Translations under genes and position numbers: made by a program
NCBI GenBank assembly: GCA_028291125.1
Contig: JAQGIN010000349.1
Coordinates: 1 to 17,877 of the forward strand
Source of the DNA: Caulobacter sp.
GTDB taxonomy: Bacteria; Pseudomonadota; Alphaproteobacteria; Caulobacterales; Caulobacteraceae
Direction of reading: 5' to 3'
Length of the DNA: 17,877 nt
In this document: positions 1-6,669 of the stretch, one piece after another
How positions within the stretch are numbered: the stretch's first letter is position 1
Layout: each line of letters begins with the position of its first letter
The notes under the pieces: generated by a model
Told to the model about the DNA's origin: nothing
Seen by the model: the letters and a program-made list of their open reading frames with translations, nothing else
Database searches by the model: none

Positions 1-290
1 GCGTCGACCAGGATGCCGGCCAGGCGGTCTTGGCATTCGACGACGACGATGACATGGCGGGTCTCGGGGATGGTGACGCCCAGGCCCAGGCGGTTGCGCA
101 GGTCGATGACCGGCATGATCGCGCCGCGCAGATTGATCACCCCGCGCAGATAGCTCGGCGCGTGCGGCAGCGGCGTCGCCGGCGTCCAGCCGCGGATCTC
201 GCGCACGGTCTTCACGTCGATGCAGAATTCCTGGTCGCCGATGCAGAAGGAGATCAGCTCAAGCGCTGGCTGGTCATCGTGATCGGACAT
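1..290 (-). CDS. cheW: CheW-type chemotaxis coupling protein (3' end cut by window edge)
   Basis: CheW bridges chemoreceptor tips to the histidine kinase CheA in cytoplasmic signalling arrays. The 96 visible residues cover the first part of a single CheW domain. The N-terminal strand pattern ELISFCIGDQEFCIDVKTVR is followed by the hallmark loop RGVINLRGAIMPVIDLRNRL at about residues 49-68 and the strand HVIVVVECQDRLAGILVD. CheW proteins are usually about 150-160 residues, so roughly 60% is present and the rest lies to the left of base 1. The ATG at 288-290 has an AGGAAG ribosome-binding site about 6 nt upstream (RC of 297-302). No CheA, CheY or receptor gene is in the window. It is separated from the peptidase gene by about 156 bp and is probably its own transcription unit. 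A CheW domain inside a longer protein cannot be excluded, but the N-terminus starts directly with the domain. Confidence 0.93.
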   Translation of the reverse strand, partial: MSDHDDQPALELISFCIGDQEFCIDVKTVREIRGWTPATPLPHAPSYLRGVINLRGAIMPVIDLRNRLGLGVTIPETRHVIVVVECQDRLAGILVD

Positions 291-379
291 TCAACGTCTT
301 CCTGAACAGGGTCTGGCGCGCCCGGGGCGGCTTCACGCGCCGCCGGCCAAGGCCGCCTCCTACATGATCGCCGGCAAGC

Positions 380-394
380 TTAATAAGGGTTAAC
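380..394. promoter_or_regulatory. Near-match to a CtrA box upstream of cheW
   Basis: The plus strand reads TTAATAAGGGTTAAC, two TTAA half-sites separated by 6 bp, with the trailing C of the usual right half-site. The classical CtrA recognition site in Caulobacter and relatives is TTAA-N7-TTAA(C). The spacing here is one short, which weakens the call. The site lies about 90 bp upstream of the cheW start, in an AT-rich island within a gap of about 156 bp (291-446) that otherwise shows nothing recognisable. CtrA control of motility and chemotaxis genes is well known in this lineage, which makes the position reasonable. Confidence 0.3.
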
Positions 395-446
395 GACGCG
401 GCCGAGGGGCGTGCGTTTCTTTGTCGCGCGAAACCGCCCCGACGCC

Positions 447-1763
447 CTAGTCGACGCCCGCCACGCCCAGCAAGGCGGCGAGGCCGACCTGCATGCCCTT
501 GACGCCCTCGGCCTTGTCGACGTCGATCCATTCGTCCAGCGCGTGGGCCCGGCCCGACTTGCCGCCGGCCCCGATGGTCACCGCCGGCACGCCCAGGCTC
601 ATCGGCACGTTGGCGTCGGTCGACGACGCCTCGTGGGCCGGGGTCAGGCCCAGGGCGGTGATCGCCGCCGCCGTGGCGGTGACGATGGCGGCGTTCGGAT
701 CGGTCCGGCCGGCCGGCCGCTCGCCGATCACCTTGGCCTGGTAGGACACCTTGCCGAACCGGGTCGAGCGGGCGGCGTTCTCGGCCGCCACCGCGCCGTC
801 GAGGATGCCGACCAGGGTCTTGTCCAGCTTGCCCAACTCCTCGGCGCTCTCCGAACGCATGTCGAAGTCCATGAACACTTCGCCCGGGATGGCGTTCACC
901 GAGGTGCCGCCGCCGGTGACGCTGGCCGAATAGGTGGTCTTCGGCGCTTTCGGCGCGTCGACGGCGTAGAGGTCGACGACGCTCTTGGCCATGGCCGCCA
1001 TCGGATTGACCACCCCGAAGGCGCCGTAGCTGTGGCCGCCCGGGCCGCTGAACACCACGTGATAGCGCTTGGAGCCGACGCCGCGGTCGACGATCCGCGA
1101 CGGGTCGGCGCCGTCCATCGAGAAGAAGGCGCTGATCCGTCCCTTGTACGGGCCCTTGTTGAACAGATGGCGCGTGCCGCGCAGGTCGCCCGCCCCCTCC
1201 TCGCCGACATTGCCGACGAACAGGATGTCGCTTCGGGTCTTGATCTTGGCGGCGTCGAGCGCGCGGACATAGGCCAGCAGGGTGGCCAGGGAGCGGGTGT
1301 CGTCGCCGATGCCCGGAGCCATCAGCTTGGTCCCCTCGCGGCGCACCTTCACGTCGGTGCCCTCGGGAAAGACGGTGTCGAGGTGGGCGGCGATGACCAC
1401 GAACGGCCCCTGGCCCTTGGTCGCCGTTCCCGGCCGCACGCCCATGACATTGCCCTCGGCGTCCATGACGACGTCCGACAGGCCGTGAGCCTTGAGCATC
1501 TCCAGATAGGCCTTGCCGCGCGCGGTCTCCTTGAACGGCGGGGCCGGGATCTCGGTCAGAGTGACGATGTCGGCCACCGTGCGCTCATAGTCGTCGGCCA
1601 GGGTCTTGGCGGCGGCCTTGAAGGCCGGGCTGGCGACGATGGTCTGGACGGACTTGGCCGTGGCCTCGGCCTTGGGCGCGCCGGCCGCGCCGGCCTCGCC
1701 GGCCAGGCCTCCCAGGACCAGCAGCGAGGCGGCGAGCAGGGCGGAACGGTGCGAAGGGCTCAT
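447..1763 (-). CDS. Exported M20-family zinc metallopeptidase
   Basis: A 438-residue dizinc aminoacylase/peptidase-type hydrolase with a Sec-type signal peptide (residues 1 to about 26, hydrophobic core LLAASLLVLGGL, Ala-rich cleavage region), so it probably acts in the periplasm. M20 landmarks are present in order. The HLD motif is at 127-129. The bridging Asp is in GIGDD (about 154). The catalytic and zinc-binding Glu pair of GEEG is at 188-189. A zinc-ligand Asp lies in SMDG (217). GGH, with His243 from the dimerisation/lid domain, is followed by the terminal zinc-ligand His in GRAHALDEW (407). The lid domain is inserted at about 230-340. M20 enzymes cleave small peptides or N-acyl amino acids, and the exact substrate is not determinable here. 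The ATG is preceded by GGGGAG about 10 nt upstream. It is the last gene of the exported-enzyme run, 80 bp after the amine oxidase; no clear promoter or terminator is seen in that gap. Confidence 0.92.
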   Translation of the reverse strand: MSPSHRSALLAASLLVLGGLAGEAGAAGAPKAEATAKSVQTIVASPAFKAAAKTLADDYERTVADIVTLTEIPAPPFKETARGKAYLEMLKAHGLSDVVMDAEGNVMGVRPGTATKGQGPFVVIAAHLDTVFPEGTDVKVRREGTKLMAPGIGDDTRSLATLLAYVRALDAAKIKTRSDILFVGNVGEEGAGDLRGTRHLFNKGPYKGRISAFFSMDGADPSRIVDRGVGSKRYHVVFSGPGGHSYGAFGVVNPMAAMAKSVVDLYAVDAPKAPKTTYSASVTGGGTSVNAIPGEVFMDFDMRSESAEELGKLDKTLVGILDGAVAAENAARSTRFGKVSYQAKVIGERPAGRTDPNAAIVTATAAAITALGLTPAHEASSTDANVPMSLGVPAVTIGAGGKSGRAHALDEWIDVDKAEGVKGMQVGLAALLGVAGVD

Positions 1764-1843
1764 GGAACGGCGACTCCCCGAATAAGACTGACCGTCCTAT
1801 GGCACAGCCTCGCGCCGCTGCGAATTGCCAGATCGCGACGACG

Positions 1844-3430
1844 TCAGGCGGCCGCCTTGCCGCCCGCCGCCACCTGCTGGGCCAAGGTGGTGATCGCGCG
1901 GTGCGCCGACAGCACCGCCCCCTCCTGCCAGCCCGGCATCTGGCTGAGGTGCGCGCCGCAGAACTGCACCCGGCCGTGCGGCTGGTTCAGCAGGCGGTAG
2001 GCCGGCAGGTCGGTGTGACCTTCCTGGCGGCCGCCGGCCGGATCCCAGTTGGGCCAGGGGCCGAGGTTGTAGGGCACCTTGGCCCAGTTCACGACCAGCG
2101 GCTTGGAGAGCTCGGCGGCATGACCCGGGTGCAGGCGCTCGACGGCGGCGGCCGACATGGCGATCTGCTCGGCCCGCGCCCGCTTGGCGAACACCGCGCC
2201 GACCGGGCCGGACGAATAGCAGGCCACCAGCGTGCCCTTGGCGGTGTGCAGGCCGGCCGACGGGTACCAGACCAGGCTGGTCTCGCCGCCGACGAACGAG
2301 ATGCCGCCATAGATCTGGTCACGCTCCCAGAAGCGCGGAGCCTCGAAGGCGACCTTGGTCGAATTGTCGTAGGCGACGCTGGCGATCGCCGCCTGCACCG
2401 GCCGGTCGAAATTGTTCTGGATCTTGGCCAACACGATCAGCGGGATGGTGACGATGGCGTAGTCGGCGGCGACGGTGCGGGTCTGGCCGGTCTTGGGGTC
2501 GCGGGTCACCACCGTCACGCCGCTCGGCTTCTGGTCGATCGACACCACCTCGGCCCCGCGCAGGATCGGGCTGCGGATCGCCCGCTCGAACCCGGCCGGG
2601 ATGCGGTCCATGCCGCCCACCGGCTGGAACATGGTGGCCTGCATGTAGATGTTGTCCTCGAACAGCGACAGCGGCAGGCGCTGGTTGGCCAGCAGGTCCC
2701 CGAACGACATCGGGGCCACCGCCTCGGCGAACTGGTCGGCCGCGCCCGGCAGGGCCTTGAAGCCCGAGCGCTCGGTGCCCTTGAAGCTCATATCGGCCTG
2801 CAGATCGCCATAGGCCTTGAGGAACGGCAGCAGGCGCTGCTTCTCCAGCGGCGTCATCTCCTGGTCCAGGGCGCCCTTGTTGATCGCCTTGGCCAGCAGT
2901 TCGGCGACATAGCCGCGGGTGTCGTTGATCGCCTGGCGCTGGCGCAGCGGCGGCCCCTGCTCGGGCAGCAGATAGGCCCCGCGGCTGGAATTGACCTCGA
3001 TCTCCAGGGCCACGCCCAGTTCGTCGCAATAGCCGAGCACGCCCTGGTGGTGGCTGGGCAGGCGGGCGGGACCGGCGTTGAAATACAGGCCGGGGCCCTC
3101 GTCCCAGTCGCAGATCTGGTCGGGCTCGCCGTTCATGCGAATCGTCGTGCCCTTGCGCACCGTCCAGTTGCGGCCGCCGAGGCGGTCGCGGGCCTCGATC
3201 AGGGTGACGTCGAAGCCGGCCCGCTCCAGCTCATAGGCGTTGACCAGGCCGGCGATCCCCGCGCCGAGGATCACCACCTTGCGGCCGCGGCCCAGATCGG
3301 CCGGCAGCACCGGCTTGGCGGCGGCCACGGCCGGGGCCAGCAGGCCCAGGGTCTGCATGGCGCCATAGACGGCCCCGGACCCGCCGACCGCGCCGAGGCG
3401 GTGCAGGAACTGACGACGGCTGAATCCCAT
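1844..3430 (-). CDS. Tat-exported flavin amine oxidase
   Basis: A 528-residue FAD-dependent amine oxidase (monoamine oxidase/L-amino acid oxidase superfamily). Such enzymes oxidise amines or amino acids to imines, releasing ammonia and, if oxygen is the acceptor, hydrogen peroxide. The N-terminus carries a twin-arginine signal, SRRQFLHRLG, then a hydrophobic stretch ending near residue 38, so the folded flavoprotein is expected in the periplasm. The dinucleotide fold VVILGAGIAGLVNAYELERA has GAGIAG at 56-61, Glu79 for the adenosine ribose and the RDRLGGR motif at 81-87. Lys359 in STKVAFE sits where amine oxidases keep a flavin-proximal lysine. The C-terminal FAD segment FCGAHLSQMPGWQEGAVLSA (490-509) is intact. 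The ATG lies 12 bp after the amidohydrolase stop, with GAGAG as a modest ribosome-binding site, so the two are almost certainly co-transcribed. Substrate unknown. Tryptophan 2-monooxygenase-like or putrescine oxidase-like activities are alternatives. Confidence 0.9.
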   Translation of the reverse strand: MGFSRRQFLHRLGAVGGSGAVYGAMQTLGLLAPAVAAAKPVLPADLGRGRKVVILGAGIAGLVNAYELERAGFDVTLIEARDRLGGRNWTVRKGTTIRMNGEPDQICDWDEGPGLYFNAGPARLPSHHQGVLGYCDELGVALEIEVNSSRGAYLLPEQGPPLRQRQAINDTRGYVAELLAKAINKGALDQEMTPLEKQRLLPFLKAYGDLQADMSFKGTERSGFKALPGAADQFAEAVAPMSFGDLLANQRLPLSLFEDNIYMQATMFQPVGGMDRIPAGFERAIRSPILRGAEVVSIDQKPSGVTVVTRDPKTGQTRTVAADYAIVTIPLIVLAKIQNNFDRPVQAAIASVAYDNSTKVAFEAPRFWERDQIYGGISFVGGETSLVWYPSAGLHTAKGTLVACYSSGPVGAVFAKRARAEQIAMSAAAVERLHPGHAAELSKPLVVNWAKVPYNLGPWPNWDPAGGRQEGHTDLPAYRLLNQPHGRVQFCGAHLSQMPGWQEGAVLSAHRAITTLAQQVAAGGKAAA

Positions 3431-3442
3431 GATGGCTCTCGC

Positions 3443-6400
3443 TCAGATCTTGAAGCTGGTGGGGGCGACGCCGCAGCCGGCGTCGCAACAGGTGGCCCGG
3501 GCGTGGGCCAGGAACGACGGCTCGTGCCACCAGTATTCGGGCGGGGCCTCGCAGACGAAGCGCCGGCCCTCCGTCAGGGCGGCCTGGGCCTGGGTTCCGG
3601 CGAACGGCGCGATCAGCTCGGCGACCGAATAGGTCTGGCCGGCCTTGATCACCGTCACCACCTTGGCGGCGTCCTCGATACGGGCCAGCGGGTCGCCGTC
3701 GACCACCACCAGGTCGGCCATCTTGCCGACCTCGATCGTCCCCAGCGGCTCGTCGAGATATTCGCCCGAGGCGCGGGTGGCGGTGACCAGGGCCTCGTAC
3801 GGGGTCATGCCGAACCGGACCATGGCCCGCAGGTTCATGTGCAGGCTGACGGCGTTGAAATCGATCGGCGAGTCGGTGCCGGTGACGATGCGGCCGCCGC
3901 CCCGCACGGTGCGCGCCACCTCGGCGACGTTGCGCTCCAAGGAAGCCAGGATCGCCGTGCGGTCCATGGCCGCCATCTGCGTCGCCCGCTCCCGCAGCCG
4001 GGCCAACTCCCAGGGCGGATAGAGGGCGTGGATGCGCGGGTCGTCGACCAGCGAGCGGTCGTCGGCCAGCAGGGCGGTGGAGGTGAACAGGGTCGGGGTG
4101 CGGGCCGCGTGGCTGGCCAGGAAGGCGGCGGTGACGTCCTGATAGACCATGCCCAGGGCGCTGACCGTGCGCGAATAGCCGGTGCGGCTGGTCGCCCCCA
4201 GGTGCTCCATGCCGTCCATGCCGAAGCTCAAGGCCGGATAGTGGTAGTGCGAGGTCAGCGGCAGGCCCTTGGCGTGGGCCCAGCCGACCAGCTCCTTCTG
4301 GCGCTCGGCCGACAGCCGGACATAGGTCTTGACCAGGTCGTAGGACAGCGCCTCGACCCGCCGCAGCTCCAGGGCCATCTGGCCCGGCTCGGTGACCGGC
4401 CGCATGAAGTTGTAGAAGATCCGCGAGCCGTCGATGGCCTCGCCGGTGGCGTAGTAGCGCGGCCCGAGCCGGGCTCCGGACTCGATGGATTCCTGGTCCT
4501 CGACGGTGTGATAGGCCGGTCCGCCGGGCGAGCGGGTGGTGGTCACCCCCAGCGACAGCCACAGCCGCCCTTCCCGATCGCCATAGCCGTAGCCCTGCAT
4601 CTGGCGGTGGGTGTGCATGTCGACCAGGCCGGGCATGACCATGGCGGCGGTGGCGTCGACGACCTTGACGTCCGGCCCCGCGCCGGTCGCCCCGCGCGCC
4701 GTGACGGCGGCGATGCGGCCGCCGTCGAGCAGCACGTCGACCTGGCGCCGCGCCGTTTCGCCCTTGCCGTCCCATAGCTTGCCGGCCTGGACCAAGGTGC
4801 GGACCGCGGCCTTGGGGCTGGCCCAGGTCAGGCCGTGGGCCACGGTGCGCGGCGCGCCGCCGCCCGCCGAGATCAGCCGCAGCTTGCCGGCCGACAGATA
4901 GAGCAGGGTCCGGGAATCGCCGCTCCAACTGACCGCGTCGCTGACCTCGTCATTGAGCGCCTGCGGCGGCGCGGTCAGCCGGCCGGCGGCGTCGACGGGG
5001 GCCACATGCAGCCGGCTGGCGAACACGAAGGCCAGGCGGGTCCCGTCCGGCGACCAGGCCGGGCCGTCGTCGCCGCGGGTGCCCAGCGAGCGGTGCGGCA
5101 GGATCGGGGCGTAGATCCCCTTGCCGGTCTCGACCTCGACGGTGAGGATCTCGCTCAGCCCCTCGCGGAAGCGGGCCGAATAGGGCTTGAAGGCGGCGTA
5201 GGCGATGGTCTTGTCGCCGGGCCCCCAGCTGGGCTTGCCCGGCTCCCACAGGTCGCCGTAGAGGCGTCGGGTCTCGCCGGTGGCGGCGTCGGCCACGAAC
5301 AGCCCGCCGTTCTGGCTGAGAAAGGCGATCGACTTTCCGTCCCGCGACCAGGCGGCGGAGACGGCGGCGTCCTTGAACCGCGTCAGCTGGCGGCTCCGGC
5401 CGGTGGCCATGTCGCGCAGCCAGATGTCCAGCGTGCCGCCCTTGTCGGTGGAATAGGCCAGGGTCTTGCCGTCCGGCGACCAGGCCGGATCGACCTTGGA
5501 GAAGCCGTCGCGGATCAGCGGCGTGGCCGGTCCGCCCCCGACCTTGAGCAGATAGAGATCGTTGAGGGCGCGGAAGACGATCTGGCTTCCGTCGGGCGAC
5601 AGGGTCGGGCTGCCGAGGCCGATCACCGGCCGGGCGCGGGTCACCACCGCGTCGCGGCTCTTCTTGACATAGTCGGGCTTGATCACCGGCGCGGCGGCCG
5701 AGAAGGCGATGACCTGGCCCTCGCCCGCGCCGATCGTCCGCCGACGGATCTTGCCCGAGGCGGTGTAGACGAAGCTTCCGTCCGGCAGCCACGAGACCCG
5801 GAACGGGAACACGTCCTCGCCCTGAACGAGCGGCCCGGCCGCGCCGCGCAGTTCGGCCTTGCCGTTCTCGACGACGGTGTAGATCACGTCGCGGCCGTCG
5901 GGGGTGAAGGCGGGACTGGCCACCGAGGCGGCGTTGAAGCGGTCGGCCGAGACCTTGACCTGGGCGAGCGTGCGCCGCGCGCCCTGATCGTCGACGACGT
6001 CGATGCGGACCTTGTCGACGGTGAAGGCGATGCTCTTGCCGTCCGGCGACCAGGACGGCTCGAACTCGTCGCCGGGCCCCGGGCTGAAGGCGGTGATCGC
6101 GCCGCTGGCCAGGTCCAGCACATGCACGCCGTAGCGGCCGCCGCGATCCGACGAGAAGACGATCCTGCCGCCGTCGGGCGAGATCCGCGGCTCGCGGCAG
6201 TCGAACGGACCGCTGGTCAGCTGTTTCAGGCCCGAGCCGTCGGCCCGGATCGACCAGATGTGGAAATTGCCGTCGCGATAGGACTGGAAAACCAGGCTCT
6301 TGCCGTCCGGCGCCCAGTCGGGCTGGGCGATCTCCTGCAGGTCGTCGGTCAGGCGCCGGGCCGGACCGCCGGCGATCGGAACCAGCCAGAGGATGGCGTA

Positions 6401-6613
6401 GACGTCGAAGGCCACGGTCGAGCCGTCGGGCGAGACCACCGCGCAGATATTGGTGCCCTCGACGGCGGTGACGGTCCGCGTCTCGGCGGCCGGCTTGGCC
6501 GCCTGGGCCCGAGCCGGCGGCGCGACGCCGGCCGCGGCGCTGGCGGCCAGCACCCCGCCGCCGAGGGAAAACAGCCGCCGCCGGCTGACGCCGTTCACAG
6601 GGGTCTTGACCAT
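3443..6613 (-). CDS. Tat-exported beta-propeller/amidohydrolase fusion
   Basis: A 1056-residue two-part protein. A twin-arginine signal (SRRRLFSLGGG, about residues 10-20, AxA cleavage near 36) directs it to the periplasm. Residues 45 to about 600 form a TolB/PD40-like propeller, with at least nine repeats carrying the SPDG-x-x-(I/L)-x-(F/Y) signature, for example ISPDGGRIVFSSDRGG and WSPDGKTLAYSTDKGG. Residues 605-995 are a metal-dependent amidohydrolase of the imidazolonepropionase/prolidase-like type. It has HTH (667-669), Lys762 as a possible carboxylated metal bridge, histidines at 789/791, His804 and Asp914 in TGTDSP, ending in the usual GKMADLVVVDGDP. The family hydrolyses C-N bonds, often in cyclic amides or X-Pro peptides; the substrate is not evident. 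The tail (1005-1056) is unusual, with four cysteines and a WW pair. The ATG has GGTGAG 8 nt upstream. It sits 56 bp after the receptor gene, behind a terminator-like hairpin, and leads directly into the amine oxidase. Confidence 0.9.
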   Translation of the reverse strand: MVKTPVNGVSRRRLFSLGGGVLAASAAAGVAPPARAQAAKPAAETRTVTAVEGTNICAVVSPDGSTVAFDVYAILWLVPIAGGPARRLTDDLQEIAQPDWAPDGKSLVFQSYRDGNFHIWSIRADGSGLKQLTSGPFDCREPRISPDGGRIVFSSDRGGRYGVHVLDLASGAITAFSPGPGDEFEPSWSPDGKSIAFTVDKVRIDVVDDQGARRTLAQVKVSADRFNAASVASPAFTPDGRDVIYTVVENGKAELRGAAGPLVQGEDVFPFRVSWLPDGSFVYTASGKIRRRTIGAGEGQVIAFSAAAPVIKPDYVKKSRDAVVTRARPVIGLGSPTLSPDGSQIVFRALNDLYLLKVGGGPATPLIRDGFSKVDPAWSPDGKTLAYSTDKGGTLDIWLRDMATGRSRQLTRFKDAAVSAAWSRDGKSIAFLSQNGGLFVADAATGETRRLYGDLWEPGKPSWGPGDKTIAYAAFKPYSARFREGLSEILTVEVETGKGIYAPILPHRSLGTRGDDGPAWSPDGTRLAFVFASRLHVAPVDAAGRLTAPPQALNDEVSDAVSWSGDSRTLLYLSAGKLRLISAGGGAPRTVAHGLTWASPKAAVRTLVQAGKLWDGKGETARRQVDVLLDGGRIAAVTARGATGAGPDVKVVDATAAMVMPGLVDMHTHRQMQGYGYGDREGRLWLSLGVTTTRSPGGPAYHTVEDQESIESGARLGPRYYATGEAIDGSRIFYNFMRPVTEPGQMALELRRVEALSYDLVKTYVRLSAERQKELVGWAHAKGLPLTSHYHYPALSFGMDGMEHLGATSRTGYSRTVSALGMVYQDVTAAFLASHAARTPTLFTSTALLADDRSLVDDPRIHALYPPWELARLRERATQMAAMDRTAILASLERNVAEVARTVRGGGRIVTGTDSPIDFNAVSLHMNLRAMVRFGMTPYEALVTATRASGEYLDEPLGTIEVGKMADLVVVDGDPLARIEDAAKVVTVIKAGQTYSVAELIAPFAGTQAQAALTEGRRFVCEAPPEYWWHEPSFLAHARATCCDAGCGVAPTSFKI

Positions 6614-6624
6614 GCCATCCGCTC

Positions 6625-6660
6625 ACCAAAAGGGCGGTCGGGGCGACGCGCCCCGACCGC
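6625..6660 (-). terminator. Intrinsic terminator or attenuator after the receptor gene
   Basis: A perfect 11-bp inverted repeat, GCGGTCGGGGC at 6634-6644 and GCCCCGACCGC at 6650-6660, leaves a 5-nt loop. Read on the minus strand, the stem is followed by CCTTTTGG, a short T run. This is the form of a rho-independent terminator, weak in its T tract. It starts 9 bp after the receptor stop (6670) and ends about 20 nt before the amidohydrolase start (6613). It therefore either ends the receptor transcript or acts as a partial terminator or 5'-leader structure for the enzyme genes. No separate promoter is visible between hairpin and start codon. Confidence 0.75.
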
Positions 6661-6669
6661 GGTCGTCAC

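Noticed and set aside
413..437. Small inverted repeat GTTTC/GAAAC after the M20 peptidase gene
   Set aside because: Only five contiguous pairs, a bulge, and no following T run. Not convincing as a terminator.
4900..6480. TolB component of the Tol-Pal system
   Set aside because: The propeller repeats resemble TolB, but the gene is a fusion with a C-terminal amidohydrolase and a Tat signal, and no other tol genes are nearby.
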